NCBI GenBank assembly: GCA_963720885.1
Contig: CAVRGW010000005.1
Span: forward strand, 1,116,001 to 1,180,000
Reading direction: 5' to 3'
DNA: 64,000 bases
From: DATLLN01 sp963720885
Lineage (GTDB): Bacteria > Actinomycetota > Thermoleophilia > Gaiellales > JAICJC01
Below the pieces are notes generated by a model. That model did no database searches. It had not been told where the DNA came from and worked only from the letters and a program-made list of their open reading frames with translations. Within the stretch, counting starts at the first letter, position 1; each line of letters starts with the position of its first letter. Of this stretch, positions 1 through 7,539 are shown piece after piece. A program made the translations under genes and the position numbers.

Positions 1-1271
1 AGCGGCGTGCCGTCCGGCGCCTCCAGCGTCGCGTACGCCCCGTACAGACGGGCTGGGACGGTCGGCTCGGCCAGCCCGGCCGACGTCAGCAGCACGTCGT
101 CCGGGCCGAACTTGTCGGCCAGGGAGATGCTCGCGTCACGCAGATCCGGGTTGAAGCCGTCGACATCGCGGGCGATCGCGACGGTGCCTGGCAGCAGGAG
201 CAGCACGGCCCCCGCCGTGGCCACGATCGGACCGTACGGCAACCTCCTCGCCGCCTCGACGATCGCGTACGCCAGCGCCGCCGCGAAGCCGGGCAGAATG
301 AACGAGAGGTGGCGCTGCGGCGCGAAGTCGGACGATGCGGCCGTCAGCAGCGAGAGGGTGATCAGCGGCTGCAGCAGCCAGACGGCGATCACCAGCGCGG
401 CAGGCCGGTCGCGGCGGGCGAGCATCACCACTCCCGCCAGGGCGACCACGGCCGGCACGAACCAGAACAGCGCGACGGTCGTGCCGAACCACGTCTCCCC
501 GAGCGCCCGCCAGAGGCTGCTCGAGAACGGGTCGATCACCCTGCCGCCCTGGCCCACGTCGTACTTGTCCTGCAGCGGGCTGTACACGTGACGCAGCGCC
601 AGCAGCGCGGCCGCCCCCAGGACCAGCGCGACGCCGGTCGCGATCAGCGGCCGCCGCGGCCCGCTGCGGTCGCGCAGCAGCGGCCACAGCCCCAGCACCG
701 CCAGCAGGATCAGCTCCGAGAACAGCGCGAACAGGCCGAACGGGTGGGAGCCGGCGAGCAGCAGGACGGAGACGCCCCAGGCCACCGCCCACCGGAACTG
801 CCGGGTGCGAAGCAGGATCAGCATCAGCCACAGGCTCAGGAAGCTGGCCGAGAGCATCGCCGTGTAGCCGCGCGCGAACTGCCCGAGGTGCACGACCATC
901 GGGGAGGTCGCGACGATCACCGCCATCACGGCGCCCTCGACGCGCCCCAGAAGCTCGCGGCCGAAGCCGTACGCCAGGCCGACCGCGGCCATGCCCAGCA
1001 GCGCCGATGGCAGACGCAGCCCGAAGACGTCGTCGCGCACCGCCAGCGAGGCGTGCACCAGCAGGTAGTGCAGCGGCGGCCCGTGCCGGTAGTTGACCGC
1101 GGCATCCAGCACGCCACGAACGGAGTCCAGCGAAGCCACCTGAAGCGTCACCGACTCGTCGCTCTCGAGCGGCCGGAACACGAGACCGAACCCGAAGACG
1201 CACGCGCCGTAGCCAAGCGTGGCGATGCCGGCCAGCACCTCGGGCCAGTAAGCGGTCAGGAACCGGCGCAT
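1..1271 (-). CDS. GT39-type membrane glycosyltransferase (ArnT/PMT-like), C-terminus beyond window
   Basis: The minus-strand frame from ATG at 1271 stays open to the left edge (about 423 codons seen), so the C-terminus lies outside. The protein is very hydrophobic with many membrane spans. Near residue 35 it has the acidic signature ESDES, and shortly after NYRHGPPLHYLLVH, both typical of GT39 enzymes that move a sugar from a polyprenyl-phosphate carrier onto an acceptor outside the membrane. It is divergent from the GT2 gene, and the two ATG codons share the four bases CATG (1269-1272). That pairing fits one pathway: GT2 loads the lipid carrier and this enzyme uses it. Family placement is good; donor and acceptor are unknown. 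Confidence 0.8.
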   Translation of the reverse strand, partial: MRRFLTAYWPEVLAGIATLGYGACVFGFGLVFRPLESDESVTLQVASLDSVRGVLDAAVNYRHGPPLHYLLVHASLAVRDDVFGLRLPSALLGMAAVGLAYGFGRELLGRVEGAVMAVIVATSPMVVHLGQFARGYTAMLSASFLSLWLMLILLRTRQFRWAVAWGVSVLLLAGSHPFGLFALFSELILLAVLGLWPLLRDRSGPRRPLIATGVALVLGAAALLALRHVYSPLQDKYDVGQGGRVIDPFSSSLWRALGETWFGTTVALFWFVPAVVALAGVVMLARRDRPAALVIAVWLLQPLITLSLLTAASSDFAPQRHLSFILPGFAAALAYAIVEAARRLPYGPIVATAGAVLLLLPGTVAIARDVDGFNPDLRDASISLADKFGPDDVLLTSAGLAEPTVPARLYGAYATLEAPDGTP

Positions 1272-2283
1272 GACGGCGGATTATCGCGGCGGCGCCACCC
1301 TGTACGCTTCACCCTCGGTGGAGATCGAGACTGCCGCCACATCCAGTGCGACGCCCGTGGGCGCGCCCCGCGTGAGCATCGTCATCCCTGTGCTCAACGA
1401 GGAGCGGACGATCGAGCCGCTCTACGACGGCATCGTCGAGGCGGTGGACGGCGCCGGCATGGCCGCCGAGGTGATCTTCGTCGACGACGGCTCGACGGAC
1501 GGGACGTTCGACATCCTCTCCCGGCTCCACGACCGGGACGACCGCGTCCGGGTGGTCTCCTTCAAGCGCAACTTCGGCCAGCACCCCGCGATGCACGCCG
1601 GCATCGCCCGGGCCCGCGGCCAGATCGTCGTCACGATGGACGGCGACCTCCAGAACCAGCCATCCGACCTGCCCAAGCTGGTCGCGGCGATCGACGCCGG
1701 CGCGGACGTCGCCAGCGGCCGCCGGCTGGAACGGCGCGACGCCTTCTTCCTGCGGCGGGTGCCCTCGCGGATGATCAACGGGATGCTGGCGCGCCTCACC
1801 CACGCCGACATCTCCGACTTCGGCTGCTCCTACAACGCCTACCGGCACGACGCGATCGAGCCGGTGCTCGACCGAATCGGGCGCCAGAAGTTCACCAAGG
1901 CGCTGGTCTGCACGACCGGCGCGAAGGTCGTCGAGGTCGAGCTCCAGCACGAGGCCCGTGCCGACGCCAGCCGCTACAGCATCACCGGCCTGATCCGCCT
2001 CGGGCTATCCGTGCTCACCGGATTCTGGCCGCAGATGGTGCAGTGGGTGGGAGCTGCGCTGGCGATTCTGGGTATCCTGACTGCCGCGGTGGTCGGTCTC
2101 TGGGGCCTCGGCTTCTGGATCCGCCACGGCAACTTCCCGGGACCGCTGTTCCTGGGAGGGCTCGTGTTGTTCGTGCTCGGTTTGCAGGGCTTCCTGATGG
2201 CCGTGCTGGGCGAGTACCTGCAGCGCATCCAACGCGATGTCGAAGGCAGACCGATCTACTACATCGACAGGGAGCTGGGGTAG
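1270..2283 (+). CDS. GT2 polyprenyl-phosphate sugar transferase (DPM1/GtrB/ArnC-like)
   Basis: A cytoplasmic GT-A domain occupies about residues 35-240: SIVIPVLNEE at the nucleotide pocket, VDDGSTDGT, and MDGDLQNQP as the metal-binding DxD. Two C-terminal membrane helices follow (about 255-320), ending in GEYLQRIQRDVEGRPIYY, the usual tail of GtrB/ArnC enzymes. Such proteins transfer a sugar from a nucleotide donor to undecaprenyl/decaprenyl phosphate. The ATG at 1270 has AGGAA upstream; an in-frame GTG at 1318 is an alternative because the first 16 residues look unlike the family. It leads a tightly packed five-gene run to 6571. Confidence 0.9.
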   Translation: MTADYRGGATLYASPSVEIETAATSSATPVGAPRVSIVIPVLNEERTIEPLYDGIVEAVDGAGMAAEVIFVDDGSTDGTFDILSRLHDRDDRVRVVSFKRNFGQHPAMHAGIARARGQIVVTMDGDLQNQPSDLPKLVAAIDAGADVASGRRLERRDAFFLRRVPSRMINGMLARLTHADISDFGCSYNAYRHDAIEPVLDRIGRQKFTKALVCTTGAKVVEVELQHEARADASRYSITGLIRLGLSVLTGFWPQMVQWVGAALAILGILTAAVVGLWGLGFWIRHGNFPGPLFLGGLVLFVLGLQGFLMAVLGEYLQRIQRDVEGRPIYYIDRELG

Positions 2284-2290
2284 CGGCACA

Positions 2291-3292
2291 GTGGAGCGCA
2301 AGCGGATTCTCGTCACCGGCGGCGCCGGGTTCATCTCCTCGAACATGATCCGGTACCTGCTCGGCGACACCGAGCACGAGGTTGTCACGATGGACGCCCT
2401 CACCTACGCGGGCAACCTGGCCAACCTCGACGACGTCATCGATCACGACCGGCTGCGGTTCATCAAGGGCGACATCCGTGACGTCCGCGACGTCAGCGAG
2501 GCGCTGGACGGCGTCGACGTGATCGTCAACGCGGCGGCCGAGTCGCACGTCTCCAAGTCGATCGAGGAGGGCGGCTCGGAGTTCGTCACCACCAACGTCG
2601 TCGGCACGCAGGTGCTGCTGGATGCGATGCGCGAGCACCCGGTCGAGCGCTTCATTCTGATCTCGTCGTCCGAGGTGTACGGCACCGCCGAGTCGGAGCC
2701 GATGACGGAGGACCACCCGCTCAACCCGCGCTCGCCGTATGCCGGCACCAAGGCGGGAGGCGACCGGCTGGCCTACTCGTACTGGTGCACGTACGACCTA
2801 CCGGTCACGATCATCCGCCCGTTCAACAACTACGGGCCGTACCAGCACCCCGAGAAGGTGATCCCGCGGTTCATCATCCAGGCCTTGACCGACCAGCCGC
2901 TGACGATCCACGGCGGCGGAACCGCGAGCCGCGACTGGCTGCACGTGTTCGACACGGCCGAGGCGATCACCCGGGCGTGCGAGGTGCCTCTCGAGAACAT
3001 CGTCGGCGAGACGATCAACGTCGCGACCGGGATCGACGAGTCGGTCGAGCAGATCGCGGACATGATCCTCGCCTCGCTGGGCAAGCCCGACAGCCTCAAG
3101 CACCACATCGCCGACCGGCCGGGGCAGGTCGACACGCACATCGGCTCGACCGACCGTGCGGCGAAGCTGCTCGACTGGCGCTCGAGCATCTCGTTCGAGG
3201 ACGGCCTCGACCGGACGATCGCGTGGTATCGGGACAATCCGGCATGGTGGACAGCGGTCCTGGCCGGCGAGAAGACCGCGCAGACGGTCTGA
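2291..3292 (+). CDS. NAD-dependent epimerase/4,6-dehydratase-like SDR (RmlB/LegB type)
   Basis: An extended short-chain dehydrogenase acting on a nucleotide sugar. The Rossmann motif TGGAGFI is at the N-terminus and the catalytic pair at YAGTK. The start MDALTYAGNLANL is very RmlB-like, but where RmlB has TDE the sequence reads SSSEVYG, lacking the dehydration Asp, as in LegB-type and decarboxylase-type relatives. The reaction is therefore uncertain (4,6-dehydration or another C4/C6 oxidation). GTG at 2291 is preferred: it is 8 nt after the GT2 stop with GGAG-like sequence before it. It should feed the aminotransferase downstream with a keto-sugar. Confidence 0.85.
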   Translation: MERKRILVTGGAGFISSNMIRYLLGDTEHEVVTMDALTYAGNLANLDDVIDHDRLRFIKGDIRDVRDVSEALDGVDVIVNAAAESHVSKSIEEGGSEFVTTNVVGTQVLLDAMREHPVERFILISSSEVYGTAESEPMTEDHPLNPRSPYAGTKAGGDRLAYSYWCTYDLPVTIIRPFNNYGPYQHPEKVIPRFIIQALTDQPLTIHGGGTASRDWLHVFDTAEAITRACEVPLENIVGETINVATGIDESVEQIADMILASLGKPDSLKHHIADRPGQVDTHIGSTDRAAKLLDWRSSISFEDGLDRTIAWYRDNPAWWTAVLAGEKTAQTV

Positions 3293-4389
3293 CGCTCGTC
3301 GTCCTCGGCGGCGGTCCCGCGCAGCGCCACGCGATCGACGCGGCGCATGCGCTGGGCGTGCGCACGGTCGTCTGCGACGCCAACCCTGCGCGCGGCGACG
3401 TCGCCGTCTCGTCGGAGGACGCCGAGGGCGTGCTGCGGACGGCGCGCGAGGCGGCGGCGCGCGGCCTGATCGCTCCCGGCACCGACTGGCCGGTGCGGGT
3501 GGCCGCCGAGGTGGCCGAGGAGCTCGACCTGCCGCACCCGCTCGACCTGGCGACGGCGCAGATCGCGACCGACAAGCTCGCGCAGCGCGAGCGGCTGGCC
3601 GCAGCCGGTGTCCCCCAGCCCGCCTGGTCGCTGGCCGGCCCGCCCTCGTTTCCGGCCGTCGTCAAGGCGGCCGACCGTCAGGGCCAGCGGGCGATGAGTA
3701 TCGTCTCGCACGGCGACGAGCTCGCCGAGGCTGCCGCCAGGGCGCGGCGCGGCTCGCGCTCGGGCGTCGTCCTGTACGAGGAGTTCGTGCCCGGCCGGGA
3801 GGTGACGGTGAACGGGTTCGCGGTGGACGGCCGGCACCACGTCGTCGCAATCACCGCCCGCGATCACTTCGACGGCGCCCCCGGCGTCGCCCAGCGCCAC
3901 GTGTTCCCGTCCGGCCTGGACGATGCCTCGGCGGCGCGGACGGCAGTCGCCGCGATCGCGGCGCTGGGGATCCGCTTGGGCCCGACCTACACCCAGATCG
4001 TGCTGTCTCCGGACGGGCCGCGGGTGATGGAGGTCGCGGCGCGTCTGGGCGGCGGCCACGACTCGGAGCTCGTGCGGATCGCCACAGGTGTCGACCTGGC
4101 CACGGCCGCCGTCCGTGCAGCCCTCGGGATCCCCGTCCAGGAGCGGGATCTCGAGCCCTCGGCCGGCCCCGCATGCGTGATCGAGTTCCTGCGCGCGCCG
4201 GCGGGTGTGCTGGCCGGGGTGTCGGGGCCGCCGGAGGCCACGTTCTATCATCCTCCCGGGCATGTCTACGGGCCGCTGCGCGTGGCGACCGACCGGGCCG
4301 GCTACGTGATCCGCACGGCGCCGACACGGGAGGAAGCCCTCGCGCAAGCTCGAACGGCAGCGGAAGCGGTCAGCTTCGAGGTGACATGA
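3244..4389 (+). CDS. ATP-grasp ligase-like protein in sugar cluster
   Basis: About 381 residues with ATP-grasp architecture: an N-terminal Rossmann-like part (LVVLGGGPAQRHAIDAA), ATP-binding lysine segment FPAVVKAADRQGQRAM, VLYEEFVPGREVTV, and a metal-binding end (VMEVAARLGGGHDSELV). These enzymes make an acyl-phosphate and ligate it to an amine or thiol. The start is unclear because the ATG at 3244 (or GTG 3247) overlaps the SDR by about 49 nt; the conserved part begins near 3289. Its stop overlaps the next start as ATGA. In this setting it may acylate the amino sugar, for instance with an amino acid; that is inference. Confidence 0.75.
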   Translation: MVDSGPGRREDRADGLTLVVLGGGPAQRHAIDAAHALGVRTVVCDANPARGDVAVSSEDAEGVLRTAREAAARGLIAPGTDWPVRVAAEVAEELDLPHPLDLATAQIATDKLAQRERLAAAGVPQPAWSLAGPPSFPAVVKAADRQGQRAMSIVSHGDELAEAAARARRGSRSGVVLYEEFVPGREVTVNGFAVDGRHHVVAITARDHFDGAPGVAQRHVFPSGLDDASAARTAVAAIAALGIRLGPTYTQIVLSPDGPRVMEVAARLGGGHDSELVRIATGVDLATAAVRAALGIPVQERDLEPSAGPACVIEFLRAPAGVLAGVSGPPEATFYHPPGHVYGPLRVATDRAGYVIRTAPTREEALAQARTAAEAVSFEVT

Positions 4390-5585
4390 GCAGGGTCTCC
4401 ACACGGCTTGCGATCGACGGCGGAGAACCCGCCCGCTCGACGCTGCTCGAGTTCTCACCCGGCGTGATCGGCGACGAGGAGGTGCAGGCCGTCACCGAGA
4501 CGCTGCGCTCCGGTTGGCTGACGTCCGGCCCGCGCGTCCGCGAGCTCGAGGAGCGGTTCGCCGTCTACGCCGGATCGCCTCACGCGATCGCCACGTCGTC
4601 CTGCACGGAGGCGCTGCACCTCTCGCTGGTCGCGGCAGGCGTCGGCGAGGGCGACGAGGTGGTCACCAGCTCGTTCACCTGGCCGGCGACGGCCAACGCG
4701 ATCATCCACGCCGGCGCCGTGCCCGTGTTCGCCGATATCGACGCCGGCTCGCTCAACCTCGACCCCGGCGCGTTCGCCGCCGCGGTCACCGGGCGGACGA
4801 AGGCGGTCATCCCTGTGCACATCGCCGGGGCGCCGTGCGACATGGACGCGATCGAGGCGATCGCCCGCGACCACGGCATCGTGATCGTCGAGGACGCGGC
4901 GCACGCCGTCGAGACGACGGTCGGCGACCGCAAGGTCGGATCGATCGGCGACTTCACCTGCTTCTCGCTGTACGCCACCAAGAGCCTGGCCGGCGGCGAG
5001 GGCGGCATCGCGACCATGTCCGACGACGCAGCCGCGGCGACCATGCGGCTGCTCCGCGCACAGGGGATCACCCGCGATCCATGGCAGCGACTGCAGAACC
5101 GCAGCCTCGGCCACTACGACGTCGTCCGCCCGGGCTACAAGGCGAACCTGGCCGACCTGCAGGCGGCGATGGCGCTGCCCAAGCTCGACCGGATCGGCGA
5201 GCTGCATGCCCGCCGGACTGCGCTGGTGGAGCGCTACGACGCGGGCATCGCCGGACTGGCCGGCATCGAGCCGATCGCCCGGCCGCCGATCGGCATCCAC
5301 GCGCATCACCTGTACATCGTGCGCGTCGACCCGGCCATGGCGGGAGGCGACCGCGACCGCTACGCCGAGGCGCTGATGGCCGAGAACATCTCCACCGGCC
5401 TGCACTTCCTTCCTGTGCACCAGCTGACGTGGTACCGCGAGCACCTGCCCGTGCAGGATCTGCCCGAGACCGAACGCGCGGGGGGCGAGGTGCTGTCGCT
5501 CCCGCTGTCGGCGGCGCACGACGAGAGCGACATCGACGACGCGCTGGGAGCGCTCGCGAAGCTCCACGCAGCGTTCACCAGATGA
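4386..5585 (+). CDS. DegT/DnrJ/EryC1/StrS-family sugar aminotransferase
   Basis: A PLP-dependent aminotransferase of 399 residues that converts a keto nucleotide-sugar to an amino sugar. Visible signs: SGWLTSGPRVRELEERF near the N-terminus, the PLP phosphate site TSSCTEALHL, VIVEDAAHAV with the PLP-pyridine Asp, and the Schiff-base lysine in FSLYATKSLAGGEGG. The ATG at 4386 overlaps the previous stop (ATGA), so translation is probably coupled. ArnB and PseC belong to this family. The partner SDR just upstream would supply its substrate. Confidence 0.92.
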   Translation: MSRVSTRLAIDGGEPARSTLLEFSPGVIGDEEVQAVTETLRSGWLTSGPRVRELEERFAVYAGSPHAIATSSCTEALHLSLVAAGVGEGDEVVTSSFTWPATANAIIHAGAVPVFADIDAGSLNLDPGAFAAAVTGRTKAVIPVHIAGAPCDMDAIEAIARDHGIVIVEDAAHAVETTVGDRKVGSIGDFTCFSLYATKSLAGGEGGIATMSDDAAAATMRLLRAQGITRDPWQRLQNRSLGHYDVVRPGYKANLADLQAAMALPKLDRIGELHARRTALVERYDAGIAGLAGIEPIARPPIGIHAHHLYIVRVDPAMAGGDRDRYAEALMAENISTGLHFLPVHQLTWYREHLPVQDLPETERAGGEVLSLPLSAAHDESDIDDALGALAKLHAAFTR

Positions 5586-6571
5586 GCCGGCGGACACGCG
5601 TCGGGCTGGAGGGCCTGCTCTCGCTGATCCTGCTGGTCGTGCTGCTCTGGGTGAGCGACCCGGCGAGCATCTGGGGCACGCTGACCGAGGCGGACGGCTG
5701 GTGGGTGCTGGCGGCGATCGCGGTCAACCTGGCGACGGTGCCGGTGATGGCCTGGCGCTGGCAGATCCTGCTTCGCGCGAAGCGGATCCACATGCCGATC
5801 GGATGGCTGACCCGCACGTACTTCGTGTCGCTGTTCGCAGGCCAGTTCCTGCCGGCGGCGATCGGCGGCGACGCCGTCCGAGCGGTCGAGCTGGGCCGCC
5901 GCACCGAGGACGCGCCGGAGGCCGTCGCGTCCGTGCTGATCGACCGGCTGGTCGGCGTCGTCTCGCTGGTCGCGCTGGCGCTGATCGCGTTCACGCTGGG
6001 CGGCCACGCCGCCGGCGGCGTCGAGGTCGTGCTCGCCGAGGCCGCCTTCGGCCTGGCGGCGGTGGCGATCCTCGGGCTTCTGTTCTCCCCCGGCCTGCGC
6101 GGCCTGGCCGCGCGCTCCCTGGAGCCGCGCGTCGAGGGCCGCCAGCTGGCGGCCGGGCAGCGCTTCTACGACGCGCTGCACAGCTACCGCGAGCACCGCT
6201 CCGTGCTGGCCGCCGTGTTCGTACTGGCGCTGGTCGTGCAGTTCGCCCGGATGGGCACGATCTGGATGCTGGTCAAGGCGCTGGGGCTGGACGGGCCGGG
6301 CGGCGTGCAGCTGTCCGAGGTGTTCGCCGTGGGGCCGGTGCTGTTCGCCGCGCTGATCCTCCCCGTGTCGCTCAACGGCATCGGCGTGCGCGAGGCGGTA
6401 TTCGTCTACCTGCTGCGCGATTCGACGACCACGTCGGAGGCGTTCGCGTTGGGCGTCGCGTTCTTTGCCGTAGGGGCCGCGACGGCCCTCGTCGGCGCGC
6501 TGATCCTGGGATTGCGGCTGGTGCGCTACGGCGCCGAAGCGGTGCGTCCGCGCACCCGAATCGAGGAATAA
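5582..6571 (+). CDS. LPG-synthase-TM/UPF0104 flippase-like membrane protein
   Basis: A 329-residue integral membrane protein with about 8 helices. It carries the family signatures RTYFVSLFAGQFLPAAIGGDAVR and ASVLIDRLVGVVSL, and PVSLNGIGVREAVFVYLL near the C-terminus. This is the membrane domain of MprF-type lysyl-PG synthase without the synthase domain. In glycan clusters such proteins are often placed as lipid flippases. The start overlaps the aminotransferase stop as ATGA. A role in turning the loaded lipid carrier toward the GT39 enzyme is plausible but inferred. Confidence 0.85.
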   Translation: MSRRTRVGLEGLLSLILLVVLLWVSDPASIWGTLTEADGWWVLAAIAVNLATVPVMAWRWQILLRAKRIHMPIGWLTRTYFVSLFAGQFLPAAIGGDAVRAVELGRRTEDAPEAVASVLIDRLVGVVSLVALALIAFTLGGHAAGGVEVVLAEAAFGLAAVAILGLLFSPGLRGLAARSLEPRVEGRQLAAGQRFYDALHSYREHRSVLAAVFVLALVVQFARMGTIWMLVKALGLDGPGGVQLSEVFAVGPVLFAALILPVSLNGIGVREAVFVYLLRDSTTTSEAFALGVAFFAVGAATALVGALILGLRLVRYGAEAVRPRTRIEE

Positions 6572-6648
6572 CCCGACTGGCCATAAAGTGTCGGGCAGGT
6601 GCGGCCGATATCCGGGGCGACCCCATTCGGATGCCAAGGAGGCTACCG

Positions 6649-6864
6649 ATGCCGCACCCCAACGAGATCGTGCTTCGACAGACCCCCGGACGTGACGCAA
6701 CCGCTACGGAAATCGCGCGCTCGCGCGGCGAGTTCCGCCGCCGCCCGCACGTGAGCGACGAGTCCGTCGCCGCTGCGCCGGTTGCCGTCGCCCCGGTTCG
6801 GCCGGTCCGTGAGACCCGCGCAACCGGCCGCAAGGATTACGGCCGCTCGCGCCTCTACCACTGA
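6649..6864 (+). CDS. small basic hypothetical protein, 71 aa
   Basis: A short gene with a textbook ribosome-binding site (AAGGAGG, 6636-6642, 6 nt before ATG). The product is hydrophilic, Arg/Ala/Val-rich and low in complexity (PVAVAPVRPVRETRATGRKDYGRSRLYH at the end in pieces), with no recognised domain. An upstream in-frame ATG at 6631 is excluded because it precedes the Shine-Dalgarno site. Its stop overlaps the start of the next tiny gene as TGATG. Possibly a small nucleic-acid or membrane-surface binding protein; unknown. Confidence 0.65.
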   Translation: MPHPNEIVLRQTPGRDATATEIARSRGEFRRRPHVSDESVAAAPVAVAPVRPVRETRATGRKDYGRSRLYH

Positions 6865-6986
6865 TGCTCCGCAACCGTACGCGTACCGCAGCCGCCGAGC
6901 GCAGCGAGCTCTTCGCCCTCGACCTGTTCGTCGCCGGACTGGCAATCGCCTGCGTCCTGGCCGCGCTGGTCGGCGCCGCGAGCTGA
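6864..6986 (+). CDS. tiny single-span membrane protein, 40 aa
   Basis: ATG at 6864 overlaps the preceding TGA (TGATG), indicating coupled translation. After a basic N-terminus (MLRNRTRT) the sequence runs FALDLFVAGLAIACVLAALV, a single membrane helix. No function is known. Real-gene support is the coupling plus the sensible topology (positive inside). A palindromic terminator begins 10 nt after the stop. Confidence 0.5.
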   Translation: MLRNRTRTAAAERSELFALDLFVAGLAIACVLAALVGAAS

Positions 6987-6995
6987 GCCACGAGC

Positions 6996-7025
6996 GCGGC
7001 GGGGGTCTGACCCCACCCCCGCCGC
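6996..7025. terminator. GC-rich palindrome/terminator with GGGGTCTGACCCC core
   Basis: Arms GCGGCGGGGGT (6996-7006) and ACCCCCGCCGC (7015-7025) pair perfectly over an 8-nt loop; an alternative inner hairpin is GGGGT-CTG-ACCCC. There is no T-run. It sits just after the two tiny genes and belongs to the palindrome family described for 7038-7174, 45323-45382 and 51109-51139. Confidence 0.6.
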
Positions 7026-7037
7026 CGCTCCTGGTAG

Positions 7038-7174
7038 TGCCAGGGGCAACCGCTACGGGGCTGCAGTCGCCCGTGGCCCTCGCCGGCGACGAGCCAGGCA
7101 CCGTGCCAGGCACCGGCTCGAACCGTCTGACGCGCTCAGCGCACTATCGACGAGCCAGGCACGGAGCCAGGCTC
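7038..7174. repeat. cluster of short palindromes (REP-like)
   Basis: Several short palindromes follow each other: TGCC-AGG-GGCA (7038-7048), GAGCC...GGCTC (7091-7119) containing GTGCC-A-GGCAC (7103-7113), and GAGCC-A-GGCTC (7164-7174). The last one lies inside the 3' end of the ArsR gene and encodes its C-terminal tail. The TGCCAGG core returns in the 60-bp palindrome at 45323. Such arrays resemble repetitive extragenic palindromes; no associated transposase is seen here. Confidence 0.55.
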
Positions 7175-7486
7175 TCTGTCTGCATCTGCGTCCAGTGCGT
7201 CCAGCAGCCCGGGGAAGCGGGCGTCGAGATCCTCCTGCCGCACCGACATCCAGCGCTCGGTGCCGGCCGCGCGCGTCCGCGTGACGCCCGCCTCGCGCAG
7301 CAGGCGCAGGTGGTACGAGCAGGTCGACACGGGCATGCCGAGCTTGCTCTGCAGCGCCGCGCAGTTCTGCTCGCCCTGCTCGGCCAGCAGCCGCACGATC
7401 GTCAGCCGTGCGGGGTCGCCCAGCGCCCGGAGAACGGTCGCCAGATCGATGTCATCGGCGTTTGGGTGGTGGATCGCTCGTGGCAT
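7136..7486 (-). CDS. ArsR-family winged-helix repressor
   Basis: A 116-residue DNA-binding protein. ALGDPARLTIVRLLAEQGEQNCAAL begins the domain and MPVSTCSYHLRLLREAGV is the recognition helix, followed by the wing TRAAGTERWM. No metal-binding CxC motif (ELCVCDL type) is present, so sensing is by something other than the classic arsenite/Cd site. Divergent from the MFS gene with 36 bp between starts; a perfect inverted repeat there is the likely operator. The last ~13 residues are encoded by palindromic repeat DNA and look added on. Confidence 0.88.
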   Translation of the reverse strand: MPRAIHHPNADDIDLATVLRALGDPARLTIVRLLAEQGEQNCAALQSKLGMPVSTCSYHLRLLREAGVTRTRAAGTERWMSVRQEDLDARFPGLLDALDADADREPGSVPGSSIVR

Positions 7487-7513
7487 CTCGAAGGCCTCTC
7501 CATCCTATGCTAC

Positions 7514-7539
7514 GGTATCTCCATGACTCTGGAGATACC
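7514..7539. promoter_or_regulatory. operator overlapping the MFS start codon
   Basis: A perfect inverted repeat, GGTATCTCC (7514-7522) and GGAGATACC (7531-7539), with an 8-nt spacer that begins with the ATG of the MFS gene (7523). A -10-like TATGCT (7506-7511) lies just upstream and no Shine-Dalgarno site is seen, so the mRNA leader is very short or absent. Binding by the divergent ArsR protein would block both promoters. Confidence 0.6.

Noticed and set aside
136..1203. 355-codon minus frame with Arg/Ala-rich product
   Set aside because: Shadow of the real GT39 frame, which starts at 1271 and is open to the left edge with clear helices.
309..2348. 679-codon plus frame
   Set aside because: Gln/Arg/Gly-rich shadow over the GT39 and GT2 genes.
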